From NCBI GenBank assembly GCA_947450325.1, contig CANFUT010000027.1, positions 1-60,488 on the forward strand: a stretch of DNA of 60,488 nucleotides. Direction: 5' to 3'. Origin of the DNA: Flavobacteriia bacterium (GTDB lineage: Bacteria > Bacteroidota > Bacteroidia > Flavobacteriales_D > Crocinitomicaceae). A program made the translations under genes and the position numbers. Shown here piece by piece: positions 32,401-41,878 of the stretch (positions are counted from its first letter, which is position 1; each line of letters starts with the position of its first letter). The notes below the pieces were generated by a model. It was not told the origin of the DNA, did no database searches, and saw only the letters and a program-made list of their open reading frames with translations.

Positions 32401-33585
32401 ATGCGACGTATTCTCATTTTTCTCGTAATGGTATCTTACTGTTTTTCTTGTGCCAATCAATCTTCTAAAAACAAAAAGTTAATTCCAAAATTTCGCGCTG
32501 AACATGGTTTTTATGCTTGGAAAACGAATTGGAGAAATCCAGCAGATGACCCCAATTTCGCTCAATTCAAAACGAATCACTTGTACGTACGCATGTTTGA
32601 TGTTGAATGGTCTGATGAACTCGATTGTGTTGTACCAGTATCACCTTTGAATTTTGAAAATACAGTGGATGACTTTAATGGAATTCAAAATTTCGTTCCA
32701 GTCATTTACATCACTAACGAGACTTTCAAGCACCTATCTGACTCTGCAGCAAAACAACTGCCACAGCAGATTTACCAAAAATTGAGGATTTTGTTTTATC
32801 AAATGAATGATCAAAATCAATATGAAGATTATGTCTATAAAGAAGGTGAAGATCCATACCAAATTCTTTATCCTGAACTTGAAGTCAAAAAGTTCAAAAA
32901 TTTGGATTCATTGGTCGACAATTACATGAGTTGCTTTAATGAAATTCAATTTGATTGTGATTGGACACCTTCTACCAAGGAAAAATATTTCACTTTTCTG
33001 CGCTCTTGTAAAAAGCGTTTCAACGATAAAACAATTTCTGCGACTATTCGACTTTATCCTTTCAAATACCGCAAAGAAATGGGTGTTCCGCCAGTGGACA
33101 AAGGCATGTTAATGTGCTATAATGTTGGTAATATTCAACACAATGATGGCATCAATTCGATTTTTGATCTGAAAGAGATTCAAAAATACCTTCCAGCGAA
33201 ATTCAATTATCCGTTGCCATTAGATTATGCGCTGCCGATTTTTTCTTGGGGTGCATCTTATCGAAATGGCCAATTAAATGCACTTTTTGATGCCTCTATT
33301 TTGGAAGATTATGCTTTCAACTTTGAAAAAAATAAGCAGCAAGATTCAGATGAGAGCGTGATGAAATTTACTGTGCTAAGCAATTATTCATTTACCAATT
33401 TGACCTTGAAGGAAGGGGATCAAGTTCGAAAAGAAACTGTTGACTTAAAATCAGTCGAAAAGTTGACGAAGATTTTAGGTCAAAAAAATACCAATCCAAA
33501 TCCACGCGTGATATTATATCAATTAGATCATTCAAAAATAGAAATCAATGCAAAAGAAATTAAATCCATTTTCGCCACTTTTTAA
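32401..33585 (+). CDS. lipoprotein of unknown function
   Basis: 394 residues from the ATG at 32401. Signal MRRILIFLVMVSYCFSC with lipobox CFSC. The mature part begins with an aspartate/tryptophan-rich segment (YAWKTNWRNP, MFDVEWSDELD) and has no family I recognise. The last 38 bp overlap the next gene, so the two are translated together and probably work together at the envelope. Confidence 0.75.
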   Translation: MRRILIFLVMVSYCFSCANQSSKNKKLIPKFRAEHGFYAWKTNWRNPADDPNFAQFKTNHLYVRMFDVEWSDELDCVVPVSPLNFENTVDDFNGIQNFVPVIYITNETFKHLSDSAAKQLPQQIYQKLRILFYQMNDQNQYEDYVYKEGEDPYQILYPELEVKKFKNLDSLVDNYMSCFNEIQFDCDWTPSTKEKYFTFLRSCKKRFNDKTISATIRLYPFKYRKEMGVPPVDKGMLMCYNVGNIQHNDGINSIFDLKEIQKYLPAKFNYPLPLDYALPIFSWGASYRNGQLNALFDASILEDYAFNFEKNKQQDSDESVMKFTVLSNYSFTNLTLKEGDQVRKETVDLKSVEKLTKILGQKNTNPNPRVILYQLDHSKIEINAKEIKSIFATF

Positions 33586-35791
33586 GGCTTCAATTTCGCT
33601 GCTATTTGTTTTTCAAGCAAATGCATGCGGTTGGTATTATCCTGCAGAAAATATGCGTTTTTCGCTTTTTAATGCTGATTTGTTTCAACAAAAATCGCTG
33701 CGACCGATGTATTACAGCATCAACCTGCAAAGTTACTCAGGTGTGCCTAATAACGCAGATGAAATCGCACTAGCCAAAGAATGGAAGAATAAATTGAAAC
33801 TCAAAAGTAGCATTGCCGAAATTCAAGATTATTTTTTTGGTGGACATGCGGAATCGGAAATCAAAAGTTTGGCTTTTTGGAAAGAAATTCAACAAAATTC
33901 AGAATCGAAACGCTTTGTAAACTTTGCCAAGTCTTGTGAATTCAATATCACAGCACTGGATCCTTGGGATGAAAAAAGTTACATAGAACGTCAAAAGACC
34001 TTGCCAAAATTGATGGTTGAAGGTGAAAAAATCATTAAAGAAAAACACAATCGCTTCTGGAAAAAGAAGTACGCTTTTCAGTTGTTGAGATTGGCTTTTT
34101 ACAATGAAAACAAGGCGCAATTTCACCGAATTTATCAACAGTATTTTGGCGTTGGAAAAGAGAAAACCGTATTAGATTGGTGGGCAACACATTATTATTC
34201 AGAACGCCAAGCAGATTTCAAACCGATGAAGTTTTACCATGACGATGAATATCGAGCGTGGGATGAAGCGCGCAAGGCAAATACAAATCCTTACGCAAAT
34301 TATTTACACGCGCTGGTTTTCCGTCATTCGAGCAATAAACAAGCGATTTCCAAAAAGTTGTATCGTTCCGTTTATTTCAAGTCGCAACTTAAATACGCTA
34401 AAAACCCAGAAGAAATTGCTGATTTATATGTAATCAAACAATTCAATAATTATTTTATTGATCTCAATTCCATCGATTCAATTGTGAAATATTCGCCCAA
34501 TCATCCACACTTGAAATTGATTTTGATACGAGAATTTAACAAGTTTGAAGAAGAACAAGGAGATCGTGCATTTGACGTTTATGCCAATGAATTCAATCCT
34601 TATTATGCTGCGGATTACTATGTCGAAAAACCTTCAAAGGTCAAATTTGAATATATACACCCTCAGTTAGAAAGATTCAAGAACTTAATAGAATCATTAA
34701 ATAATTGGAAACAGGAAAATCCTGCGCAATATCACTTGATGTTGACACAATTGAATTTGTTTTTACATAGGGTTGAAGATGCCAAAATGCACTTGGATTT
34801 AGTTAAAAGTTCAAATAATGAAGTTTTGTTTCAGAAACACATTTTAAAAACTTGCATCATTGCGACAAGTGAAGATTTAAGTGCTCAACAAATCCAAAAT
34901 GACGTTGCGAAAGAAATGAAATACCTCCTTAAAAAGCGAAACGGCGTTTTTGAATCAGATCGAGCAATGTATTCCTTATGTAGTTATTTATCAAAGGCTT
35001 TTGAAAGTCAGCAACTAAATCATTTTGCAGGAATTTTTAGCTATTATGCCAAAACCAAGTTCAATGAAAAAATTTCATTTTACAGTCCTTTCGATTATTA
35101 TGACAACAAAACAGATATCCGAAGTGTAGAAAAATTAGTGCATATTTTTCAGAAAAAACGTAAATCAGCATTGGAAGAATTTTGTTATCAGCCATTTCAA
35201 AATGACTATGAATTCAGAATTTTGCTTTCACGGATGTATTTGCGAACGGGAAAGACAAATCAAGCCAGCGAGGTAATGTCTACTATTCCAGATATTTATT
35301 GGGACATAGAATACAGCAGGGCAGAGACACTTGAAACTTCACCTTTTAAAATCGTGAAAGAAATTCACGACTATGAAAATTTGACACCCATGAATAGGAA
35401 GCAAATTATGACCAAAATGGTCGAACTGGAAAAATTTGCAAAAATTGGTGATCGCACTGCCATGATTGCTTTGGGCAATGCCTGGTACAACTTTTCATCT
35501 GAAGGAAAAAATTGGCATGTAATGACCTATTTTTGGAACGCTGACCGAGGTGCTTTTTTGAGAAAAACGAACCACATTTGTATGTCGAGAGCAAGTCAAT
35601 ATTATTTGAAAGCTTTGAAAAAAAATCAAAATAAAGAAGAAATTGCTTTTCTAAAATACATGTTGGCATTGACGGCTAGGGGAGATGAGAATTTGAAGTT
35701 GTACCGAAAACGCGCTGCTGAATATGAGAAATGCAAGGACACCTATTTTTACGAAGGCGTTGGTTGCAATTGGACCAAGAAACAAGGATAA
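33548..35791 (+). CDS. large exported protein with TPR-like helical repeats, unknown function
   Basis: 747 residues. Signal peptide about 1-27 ending in NACGWYYP, possibly a lipobox (QANAC). The body is alpha-helical, rich in Tyr, Phe and Lys, with helix pairs that look TPR- or Sel1-like (for example YASYYLKALKK-like SRASQYYLKALKKNQNKEE). It overlaps the upstream lipoprotein gene by 38 bp. No catalytic motif found. The pair may form an outer-membrane-associated complex; this is inference only. Confidence 0.7.
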   Translation: MQKKLNPFSPLFKASISLLFVFQANACGWYYPAENMRFSLFNADLFQQKSLRPMYYSINLQSYSGVPNNADEIALAKEWKNKLKLKSSIAEIQDYFFGGHAESEIKSLAFWKEIQQNSESKRFVNFAKSCEFNITALDPWDEKSYIERQKTLPKLMVEGEKIIKEKHNRFWKKKYAFQLLRLAFYNENKAQFHRIYQQYFGVGKEKTVLDWWATHYYSERQADFKPMKFYHDDEYRAWDEARKANTNPYANYLHALVFRHSSNKQAISKKLYRSVYFKSQLKYAKNPEEIADLYVIKQFNNYFIDLNSIDSIVKYSPNHPHLKLILIREFNKFEEEQGDRAFDVYANEFNPYYAADYYVEKPSKVKFEYIHPQLERFKNLIESLNNWKQENPAQYHLMLTQLNLFLHRVEDAKMHLDLVKSSNNEVLFQKHILKTCIIATSEDLSAQQIQNDVAKEMKYLLKKRNGVFESDRAMYSLCSYLSKAFESQQLNHFAGIFSYYAKTKFNEKISFYSPFDYYDNKTDIRSVEKLVHIFQKKRKSALEEFCYQPFQNDYEFRILLSRMYLRTGKTNQASEVMSTIPDIYWDIEYSRAETLETSPFKIVKEIHDYENLTPMNRKQIMTKMVELEKFAKIGDRTAMIALGNAWYNFSSEGKNWHVMTYFWNADRGAFLRKTNHICMSRASQYYLKALKKNQNKEEIAFLKYMLALTARGDENLKLYRKRAAEYEKCKDTYFYEGVGCNWTKKQG

Positions 35792-35847
35792 ACGCTTTTT
35801 AAAGTGAAACAAAAAGAATCGGAAGCGCTAATTCTTTTTCTTTCCAT

Positions 35848-35855
35848 TACCTTTG
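35848..35855 (+). promoter_or_regulatory. promoter -7 box (TACCTTTG) of mnmD
   Basis: Ends only 4 bp before the ATG at 35860. In Bacteroidota the start of transcription lies about 5-7 nt after this box, so the mRNA would be leaderless or nearly so. Confidence 0.5.
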
Positions 35856-35859
35856 CTTT

Positions 35860-36537
35860 ATGCAAGTGAAGAGAGAAATTATTGTAACTGCAGATGGATC
35901 CAAAACGATTCATATGCCTGATTGGAATGAAAATTATCATTCTTCTCACGGCGCGTTGCAAGAAGCAAAACATGTGTTTTTAAAATACGGATTGGAATGT
36001 TTCAAAGATCAAAAGGAAGTTTCAATTTTTGAAGTTGGTTTTGGTACAGGTTTGAATGCTATTTTGACTTGCGAAGCAGCTGAAATCAATCAGCAAAATA
36101 TTCATTATGATGGGCTAGAAGCTTATCCCGTGAGTGCCGAAGAAATTGAAGCCTTGGATTATGTTTCACTTTTTGAAAACGAAGAAAGCAAAGCCAATTA
36201 TCTCAAAATTCACGCGGTTAGTTGGGATTCAGATGAGGTTATTTCTCCTAATTTCACTTTGCGCAAAATCTTACAAAAATTAGAAGAATTCACCTTCGAA
36301 ACCAAACAATACGATTTGATTTATTTTGATGCTTTTGGTCCTCGTACGCAAGACGATATGTGGCAATTGTCGCATTTTGAAAAGCTATTTTATTCACTTA
36401 AACCCAACGGAATTTTGGTTACCTATTGCGCCAAAGGACAAGTCAAAAGAGATTTAAAATCAGCTGGATTTACGATTGAAGCGTTGCCTGGTCCTCCGGG
36501 AAAAAGAGAAATGACAAGGGCTTGGAAGAAAGCTTAG
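35860..36537 (+). CDS. mnmD: MnmD, tRNA 5-methylaminomethyl-2-thiouridine-forming methyltransferase
   Basis: 225 residues. It uses S-adenosylmethionine to methylate the wobble uridine U34 of certain tRNAs (last step of mnm5s2U). Opening REIIVTADGSKTIHMPDWNE and YHSSHGALQE is typical, as are the SAM motif EVGFGTGLNAILT (about 57-69) and YFDAFGPRTQDDMW. It corresponds to the methyltransferase half of E. coli MnmC; the oxidase half is absent, as usual in this phylum. It ends directly against the convergent DUF4442 gene with no bases between the stops. Confidence 0.9.
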   Translation: MQVKREIIVTADGSKTIHMPDWNENYHSSHGALQEAKHVFLKYGLECFKDQKEVSIFEVGFGTGLNAILTCEAAEINQQNIHYDGLEAYPVSAEEIEALDYVSLFENEESKANYLKIHAVSWDSDEVISPNFTLRKILQKLEEFTFETKQYDLIYFDAFGPRTQDDMWQLSHFEKLFYSLKPNGILVTYCAKGQVKRDLKSAGFTIEALPGPPGKREMTRAWKKA

Positions 36538-37017
36538 CTATTTTACTTTCACAGAAATTACCATGTCGAAAGTGGCGACAATTTCGTTCGACAAATTTTT
36601 CGCATCTACGCGCACAAGCTGATTGATGCGGATTTGTTTTTCGAAACTTTCAGCAATGATTGATTCAATTTTCGCGCCTTCGTTGCATTCAAAAATGACA
36701 TCTGATTCAGCACGTTTTAAAAATTCGGCATCCATGCTTTTGAAAGCGAACGACACTTTTTTATTCATTTTTTCTGCAAAGTAAAAAGCATGAATTCCAC
36801 CAGCAACATCTGCGCCAACGGCCAATGCGCCAAAGTACATGGAGTTTAAATGATTTTTGGTGCGTCGTCGAAACTTGATCTTAACAGCTACTTTTTCGTC
36901 AGAAAGTTCAATCAATCGCGGTCTAACAAATCCAATCAAGGGAATTTTGACCAATCCAAGTAGGAAAATCATCCATTGCATTTTCCGCATGCTAATTTGT
37001 GGTTTCGCTTCAGTCAT
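36538..37017 (-). CDS. DUF4442 hotdog-fold protein
   Basis: 159 residues. A YbgC/PaaI-related hotdog protein judged by IKFRRRTKNHLNSMYFGALAVGADVAGG. DUF4442 members are thioesterase-like but substrates are unknown. Its start overlaps the end of the upstream nitronate monooxygenase gene by 8 bp, so the two form an operon. Confidence 0.8.
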   Translation of the reverse strand: MTEAKPQISMRKMQWMIFLLGLVKIPLIGFVRPRLIELSDEKVAVKIKFRRRTKNHLNSMYFGALAVGADVAGGIHAFYFAEKMNKKVSFAFKSMDAEFLKRAESDVIFECNEGAKIESIIAESFEKQIRINQLVRVDAKNLSNEIVATFDMVISVKVK

Positions 37018-37975
37018 TTTTCACCAATTCTTGTACGATTTCTTTCACAGGACGAATAGAATGAATGTAGTCAATTGTCGGACCAGCGCACCACACTGTT
37101 TTGTAAGTGGCACCAAAAGCCGCATTTTGCAATTTTTTCATGCCTTTGTAAAACGTGAACGCTTTGAACCACTTTTTCAAGCGCTTGTTTTTATTCAAGA
37201 TTTTTTCCAGCCAATTTTGTTGCGTTCCAATTTCTTTGACATAAGGCGTATTGATCACCGTGCAAGGCGAACCAGAAAGTTTGGTTGTCATCACGATGTC
37301 TTTTGCGCTGTAATCAACGCAAGCTTTTTTGTATTCAGGTGTTACGCCAGATTCTTCCGAAGCAATGAATATTGTACCAACTGAAACGCCAGCAATTCCA
37401 AGCGACATCATTTTTTGTAAACTTGCCGAATCACCCACACCACCAGCAGAAATCACGGGAATTTTAACCGCTTTTTGAAGGGCAGGAATCAATTCGTGGT
37501 AAGAAATATTTCCTGCATGTCCGCCAGCTTCTTTGTTTACCGCAATGACCGCATCAGCGCCTAATGATTCTACTTTTTGTGCATAGCGAACGTCAGTCAC
37601 ATCGCAAAAAACTTTCACTCCAGCTGCGTGTGCAGCGAGAATGGTTTCTTCAGGCGAACCGAGTGATGTAATGATGAAATCCACTTTTTCTTCGCAGATA
37701 ATTTGCAGTTGTTCTTTGTATAGAAAATTTGATTTATTGACAATTAAATTGATTCCAAAAGGTCCATCAGCTTTCGAACGAATAAATCGAATGGCAGTGC
37801 GTAATTCTTCCGTAGTTCGGTAGTTCAACGCAGGAATCGCACCCGTAATTCCAGATTGAATTCCAGCAATAATCATCTCCGCATTTGAAACCAAAAACAT
37901 CGGTGCCATGATTATCGGGTATTTGATTCCCAACAAGGAGCACAACGGCGCATTTTCTAATTGTACATTTTCCAT
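37010..37975 (-). CDS. nitronate monooxygenase family flavoprotein
   Basis: 321 residues, an FMN-binding TIM barrel. Motifs are the N-terminal YPIIMAPM, catalytic-type EAGGHAG with a His (about 150-156), and phosphate-binding SAGGVGDSASLQ and GVSVGTIFIAS. Such enzymes oxidise alkyl nitronates or related compounds; the true substrate here is unknown. Upstream gene of the DUF4442 operon. Confidence 0.85.
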   Translation of the reverse strand: MENVQLENAPLCSLLGIKYPIIMAPMFLVSNAEMIIAGIQSGITGAIPALNYRTTEELRTAIRFIRSKADGPFGINLIVNKSNFLYKEQLQIICEEKVDFIITSLGSPEETILAAHAAGVKVFCDVTDVRYAQKVESLGADAVIAVNKEAGGHAGNISYHELIPALQKAVKIPVISAGGVGDSASLQKMMSLGIAGVSVGTIFIASEESGVTPEYKKACVDYSAKDIVMTTKLSGSPCTVINTPYVKEIGTQQNWLEKILNKNKRLKKWFKAFTFYKGMKKLQNAAFGATYKTVWCAGPTIDYIHSIRPVKEIVQELVKND

Positions 37976-37989
37976 AATTGTAAATGTAG

Positions 37990-38225
37990 AAAAATTTTAT
38001 GTACGCACAGCTTTTTTTGAGATTTTTTAAGTTTTTTGTGGGCGCGTAATCGGTCTTCGGGCTAAAGTTTTTTCAGATCCAGCACGGAAACACTGTGGTT
38101 TTGCGTGTGCTTCATTCGTCGCAGCCGCAAAACACGTGTTCGCGGCTGTTTCTTTCAAAAAGCTACCGCCCTTCGCCCGCGCGTAGGATCAATCTGCATT
38201 TGTACGATTGAATAATTTTAGTTCA
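37990..38225. repeat. GC-rich intergenic repeat-like element
   Basis: Gene-less and clearly richer in GC than its surroundings. It contains GGTCTTCGGGCTAAAG and an inverted pair GTGGTTTTGCG (about 38095) with CGCAAAACAC (about 38127) that would fold into a hairpin, then CGCCCTTCGCCCGCGCG. Such blocks recur between genes in many Bacteroidota; other copies cannot be checked in this window. Confidence 0.45.
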
Positions 38226-38229
38226 AAAA

Positions 38230-38259
38230 AAATCCGCTACAAATTAATGCAGCGGATTT
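38230..38259 (-). terminator. intrinsic terminator of the S46 peptidase gene
   Basis: Stem AAATCCGCT (38230-38238) with AGCGGATTT (38251-38259); on the minus strand it is followed by a T-run. It lies 22 bp after the stop. Confidence 0.85.
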
Positions 38260-38281
38260 AAGATTTAAGAAATAATCTAGT

Positions 38282-40417
38282 TTATTTCATCAATTTCATT
38301 TCTTTCACTAAGTGGGTTGCACCTGCGTATTTGTCCATTACCCACATCACGTAGCGAATATCGACTACCACATTTCTGCATCTTGTAGGGTCAAACATGT
38401 AATCGCTCATGGTACTTTCCCAAGTTCTATCAAAATTCAATCCCATTAAATAGCCATTGGCGTTCAAAACTGGCGAACCAGAATTTCCTCCAGTAGTGTG
38501 ATTTGAACCTGAAAAACAAACCCACAACTCGCCATTTTGCGCATAGTCTCCAAAATCTTTTTTCTGGTAAATATCCAACATTCCAGGAAGCAATTCAAAA
38601 TCAGGATTTCCTGTTTTGTACTTTTCGATAATTCCTGCGGTTGTTGTATGTTCGGTGTAAGTCATTCCATCTCTAGGTGCTGAACCTTCTAATTTTCCGT
38701 AGGTAATTCTCAGGGTGCTATTTGCATCTGGCCAATGTTTGCCTTCAGGGTACATTTTTTGTTTTCCTTCCACATAAACCTTCAATAAATCGTCCATTTG
38801 CGTGTACAAACTTCTTACACCAGGTAAAATTTTTGATTGGTAAACTGTTGTGATTTCAAAATACAACAAGTAACCAGGATCTTTCATGATTGATGTAACT
38901 GATTTCTCTTTGAAATTATCGTAGAAAGCCAACAATCGATCTTTGTTTGTCAGTACTGATTTGCTGTAAATTGCTTTCGACCAAGCCGCTGTATTTTGTT
39001 TTTTTACAATGGCAGATACATTCGCAGGATCCATTTGTTTGATGTATTCCTCGTGCAATAAATTAAAGATTTGTTGGTCGATATTTGCGTCGTAGTCTTT
39101 GAAGAATTTCTCTACGCCATCTCGGTATTTAGCAATTTTTGCTGTCAATTCTCCACTTTCCTTATACTTTGCGTAGTTTTTAACGATGTCATCCACGCCA
39201 CGTGCAACTTTGAAAAATTCAGGTCCAATATTCAAATATTCCGAAGTCATTGCATATCCGAAATCGTATTGCACATTGTCGCTGATTAATTTCTTCATTT
39301 TTTCAACAACAGTTCCATAAGTATCTTTCCACAATGGATTTGACAATGCTTTTTCAGTATACTCTTTTTCTGAAGCTTCTTTCATGGCAACGGCGCCTAA
39401 TCTTTCCAAACCATCCACTTGACCAATCCATTTTTTATATGCATTCGCAATACTCGCTTGTTTGGCGCTGTATTGAATTCGAATTTGATCTGAAGAACGC
39501 ATTCCTGCATCAATTACAGAAAGTGATTTCTCACGCATTTTGATTCTAGCAGGTCTTTCCTTTTCGATAATGTGTTTGATTTGCGTAGAAACTAAATGTT
39601 GCTCAGTTGTAGCTGGGAAACCGTAAACCATCGTAAATTCTCCAGGAATTCTATCGCCTGCAGCAATTGGCAAGAAGTGTAGAGGAGTGTAAGGCACATT
39701 TTCTTTGGAGTAAGGAGCTGGTTTGTTGTCTTTTCCAACATAAATTCTGAAAACAGAAAAATCTCCCGTATGACGCGGCCAAACCCAATTGTCAGTATCA
39801 CCACCAAATTTTCCAATGGCATTTGGAGGCGTTCCAACCAAACGAACATCTAAGAAAATCTCAGTCACCATGCAGTAATAACTATTTCCATAATCAAAGG
39901 CTTTGATATCGGCTTGATAGTTTGTCCCTTCAACCATTTTCTTTTTCAACGCTTCAATATTTTTTGCTATAATCGCTTGACGTTGCGCCAAATCTTGAAT
40001 GCCTTCAGTTCCTTTCAAAACTTCTTTGGTTAAATCTTCAATTCGTACAATTCGTGTTGCAGTCAAACCCGGATTAGTCAACTCTTCATCGTAATTTTTT
40101 GCCCAAAAACCATTTTTTAAGTAATCGTGTTCCAATGATGAGTGTGATTGAATCTGTGAATAACCACAATGGTGATTGGTTAAAATTAAACCTTTATCAG
40201 ATACGATTTCAGCTGTACATCCGCCACCAAATTGCAAAATTGCATCTTTGATACTCGCCTTGTTCACACTGTAAATGTCTTCAGCAGTCAGTTTCATACC
40301 CATCGCCTGCATGTCGTCTTGAAAAGCGGCAATAAGTGATGGAATCAACATTCCTTCTTCCGCCTGAGACAAGAAAAAAGTGAAGGCAAAACTGATCGAA
40401 AGCAATATTCTTTTCAT
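38282..40417 (-). CDS. S46 family dipeptidyl-peptidase, DPP11 type
   Basis: 711 residues with a signal peptide (about 1-19). Chymotrypsin-like S46 peptidase: catalytic His in LTNHHCGYSQIQ (about 76-87), Asp in the GGDTDNWVWPRHTGD region, and Ser in GGNSGSPVLNANG (near 650). The residue that separates DPP11 from DPP7 lies in GLNFDRTWE: Arg, as in DPP11, predicting removal of dipeptides with Asp or Glu in second position, whereas DPP7 has Gly there. A periplasmic enzyme for peptide nutrition. Confidence 0.92.
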   Translation of the reverse strand: MKRILLSISFAFTFFLSQAEEGMLIPSLIAAFQDDMQAMGMKLTAEDIYSVNKASIKDAILQFGGGCTAEIVSDKGLILTNHHCGYSQIQSHSSLEHDYLKNGFWAKNYDEELTNPGLTATRIVRIEDLTKEVLKGTEGIQDLAQRQAIIAKNIEALKKKMVEGTNYQADIKAFDYGNSYYCMVTEIFLDVRLVGTPPNAIGKFGGDTDNWVWPRHTGDFSVFRIYVGKDNKPAPYSKENVPYTPLHFLPIAAGDRIPGEFTMVYGFPATTEQHLVSTQIKHIIEKERPARIKMREKSLSVIDAGMRSSDQIRIQYSAKQASIANAYKKWIGQVDGLERLGAVAMKEASEKEYTEKALSNPLWKDTYGTVVEKMKKLISDNVQYDFGYAMTSEYLNIGPEFFKVARGVDDIVKNYAKYKESGELTAKIAKYRDGVEKFFKDYDANIDQQIFNLLHEEYIKQMDPANVSAIVKKQNTAAWSKAIYSKSVLTNKDRLLAFYDNFKEKSVTSIMKDPGYLLYFEITTVYQSKILPGVRSLYTQMDDLLKVYVEGKQKMYPEGKHWPDANSTLRITYGKLEGSAPRDGMTYTEHTTTAGIIEKYKTGNPDFELLPGMLDIYQKKDFGDYAQNGELWVCFSGSNHTTGGNSGSPVLNANGYLMGLNFDRTWESTMSDYMFDPTRCRNVVVDIRYVMWVMDKYAGATHLVKEMKLMK

Positions 40418-40436
40418 AAAAATTTATTTAGTGGCT

Positions 40437-40444
40437 CAAATATA
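40437..40444 (-). promoter_or_regulatory. promoter -7 box (TATATTTG) of the S46 peptidase
   Basis: TAnnTTTG match on the minus strand 19 bp before the ATG at 40417. The -33 region shows only a weak match (ACTTTAG). Confidence 0.5.
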
Positions 40445-40509
40445 TCACTTAAAGCGCTAAAGTTTCGTAAATTTTGGTTTAGAACATTTATTTTTTGCAA
40501 ATTTGTGGT

Positions 40510-41166
40510 GTGAAATTTATTGATTTAGCATTTCGGTTAGGCGTAGTTTTTGCCATTTTTGGATTCATTTGGGGAATCTTAAATATGCTTTTAACCTTAT
40601 TGCGAGGAGGTAGAACAAAAACCGTTTTTGAAGAGTATTTATTGAAATCAGTTCAATATTTTTTCTTGGTCAATGTCACTTTTTTATTTTGTGTACAAAA
40701 GGAGGATTCCAGTATTTTGATGCCCAATGAGTTGATTCTTGCTGGCTTGATTTTGATTATTTATTTCACAGGAAAATTGCAAAACAGACAAAACCGTTCA
40801 GCTATTTTCAAGATGGCAGGAAATCCAATGCCAGCGATTTCCACCATGTTTAATTTAAAAGCAGAAATTTCTATCATTACGTTATCAATTTTATTTTTCA
40901 CAGCTTTTGTTTTCTTTCCTGAATATGCTCAAAATCCAATAAGTACATGGTTCTATGATAGTATTTTGGATATTGAAAGTACACCCATTTTCGGATTCAT
41001 CTTTAAAATAGTAGGATTTTTTGTTCTGATGAGCATTTTGTTCAAACTGTTGAATGGATTTTCATATTTACTTTCTGGAGCACCGCTAGTTACAGTAAAT
41101 CGTCAGTTTCAATCGCGGAACAAAAATGATGATAATAAGTTTGATGATTTTGAGGAGATTGATTAG
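40510..41166 (+). CDS. conserved membrane protein of unknown function
   Basis: 218 residues from GTG at 40510 (VKFIDLAFRLG); a TTG at 40495 is a less likely start. About five membrane segments. The C-terminus is charged (KFDDFEEID). Short polar stretch GNPMPAISTMFN in a loop. I know similar hydrophobic proteins from Bacteroidota but no function. Divergent from the S46 gene. Confidence 0.65.
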   Translation: MKFIDLAFRLGVVFAIFGFIWGILNMLLTLLRGGRTKTVFEEYLLKSVQYFFLVNVTFLFCVQKEDSSILMPNELILAGLILIIYFTGKLQNRQNRSAIFKMAGNPMPAISTMFNLKAEISIITLSILFFTAFVFFPEYAQNPISTWFYDSILDIESTPIFGFIFKIVGFFVLMSILFKLLNGFSYLLSGAPLVTVNRQFQSRNKNDDNKFDDFEEID

Positions 41167-41201
41167 AATTTTTTATCTACTGTGTATATCCTTTTGTTTT
41201 C

Positions 41202-41777
41202 TTAGTGAATCTTGACTTTGGCAAGAACATCATCTACCAAAGTTCTATTAAGCGTGTCTGAATACGAGAAGGTCAAAGAATAAAAGTAGCTATTTTTTTC
41301 GGTTGCATATTCATCCATAAATAACGCTTGAGAATCTACTAATAAAACAACTCGATTTCTATAAAAGTCTTTTTTGGCAATTTTGATTTCTTTTATAAAT
41401 TCTCTGTGTTCATCTTTTTCATACAAAATTCCTAAATTTTTATTCGAATCTTCTATATACTGAAGTAATGTCTCGTCACTAGAAAAGGGATTTTTTTTGT
41501 GACCGACAATATTTAAAGAAATAATTGCATTTTGATTTTCATCAAATAGATCTGCTTCTAAAAAATGAGGACTAAATGGGGATTCATATTTCTTACTGGT
41601 ATCTACTGTCCAAGTTTCAGGAAGTGAAACTTCCAAACCTAAAAATGAATTGGAATAGGTGTTGTTGGCTATTTTTCCATATTCAAATTTTGGTTTCTTT
41701 TTAAATAGTGAGTTTCCTCCTAGGCATGAACTAAGGAAAAAAATAATTGAAAGTGTGAAGGGAATAAAAATTTTCAT
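41202..41777 (-). CDS. lipoprotein of unknown function
   Basis: 191 residues. Signal MKIFIPFTLSIIFFLSSC with lipobox LSSC. The mature part has FLGLEVSLPETWTVD, a pattern of PsbP/DUF1795-like proteins that bind or sense at the envelope, but the match is weak. Single gene, convergent with the membrane protein gene. Confidence 0.7.
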   Translation of the reverse strand: MKIFIPFTLSIIFFLSSCLGGNSLFKKKPKFEYGKIANNTYSNSFLGLEVSLPETWTVDTSKKYESPFSPHFLEADLFDENQNAIISLNIVGHKKNPFSSDETLLQYIEDSNKNLGILYEKDEHREFIKEIKIAKKDFYRNRVVLLVDSQALFMDEYATEKNSYFYSLTFSYSDTLNRTLVDDVLAKVKIH

Positions 41778-41878
41778 AAATGTATTTTACAATCTCAAAT
41801 CTAAAATATTTTTTTTAGTATTCTCAATTTATTTCAAAAGATAACCTTATTATTTAACTTTAGCCAAAAAAAGTAGCT

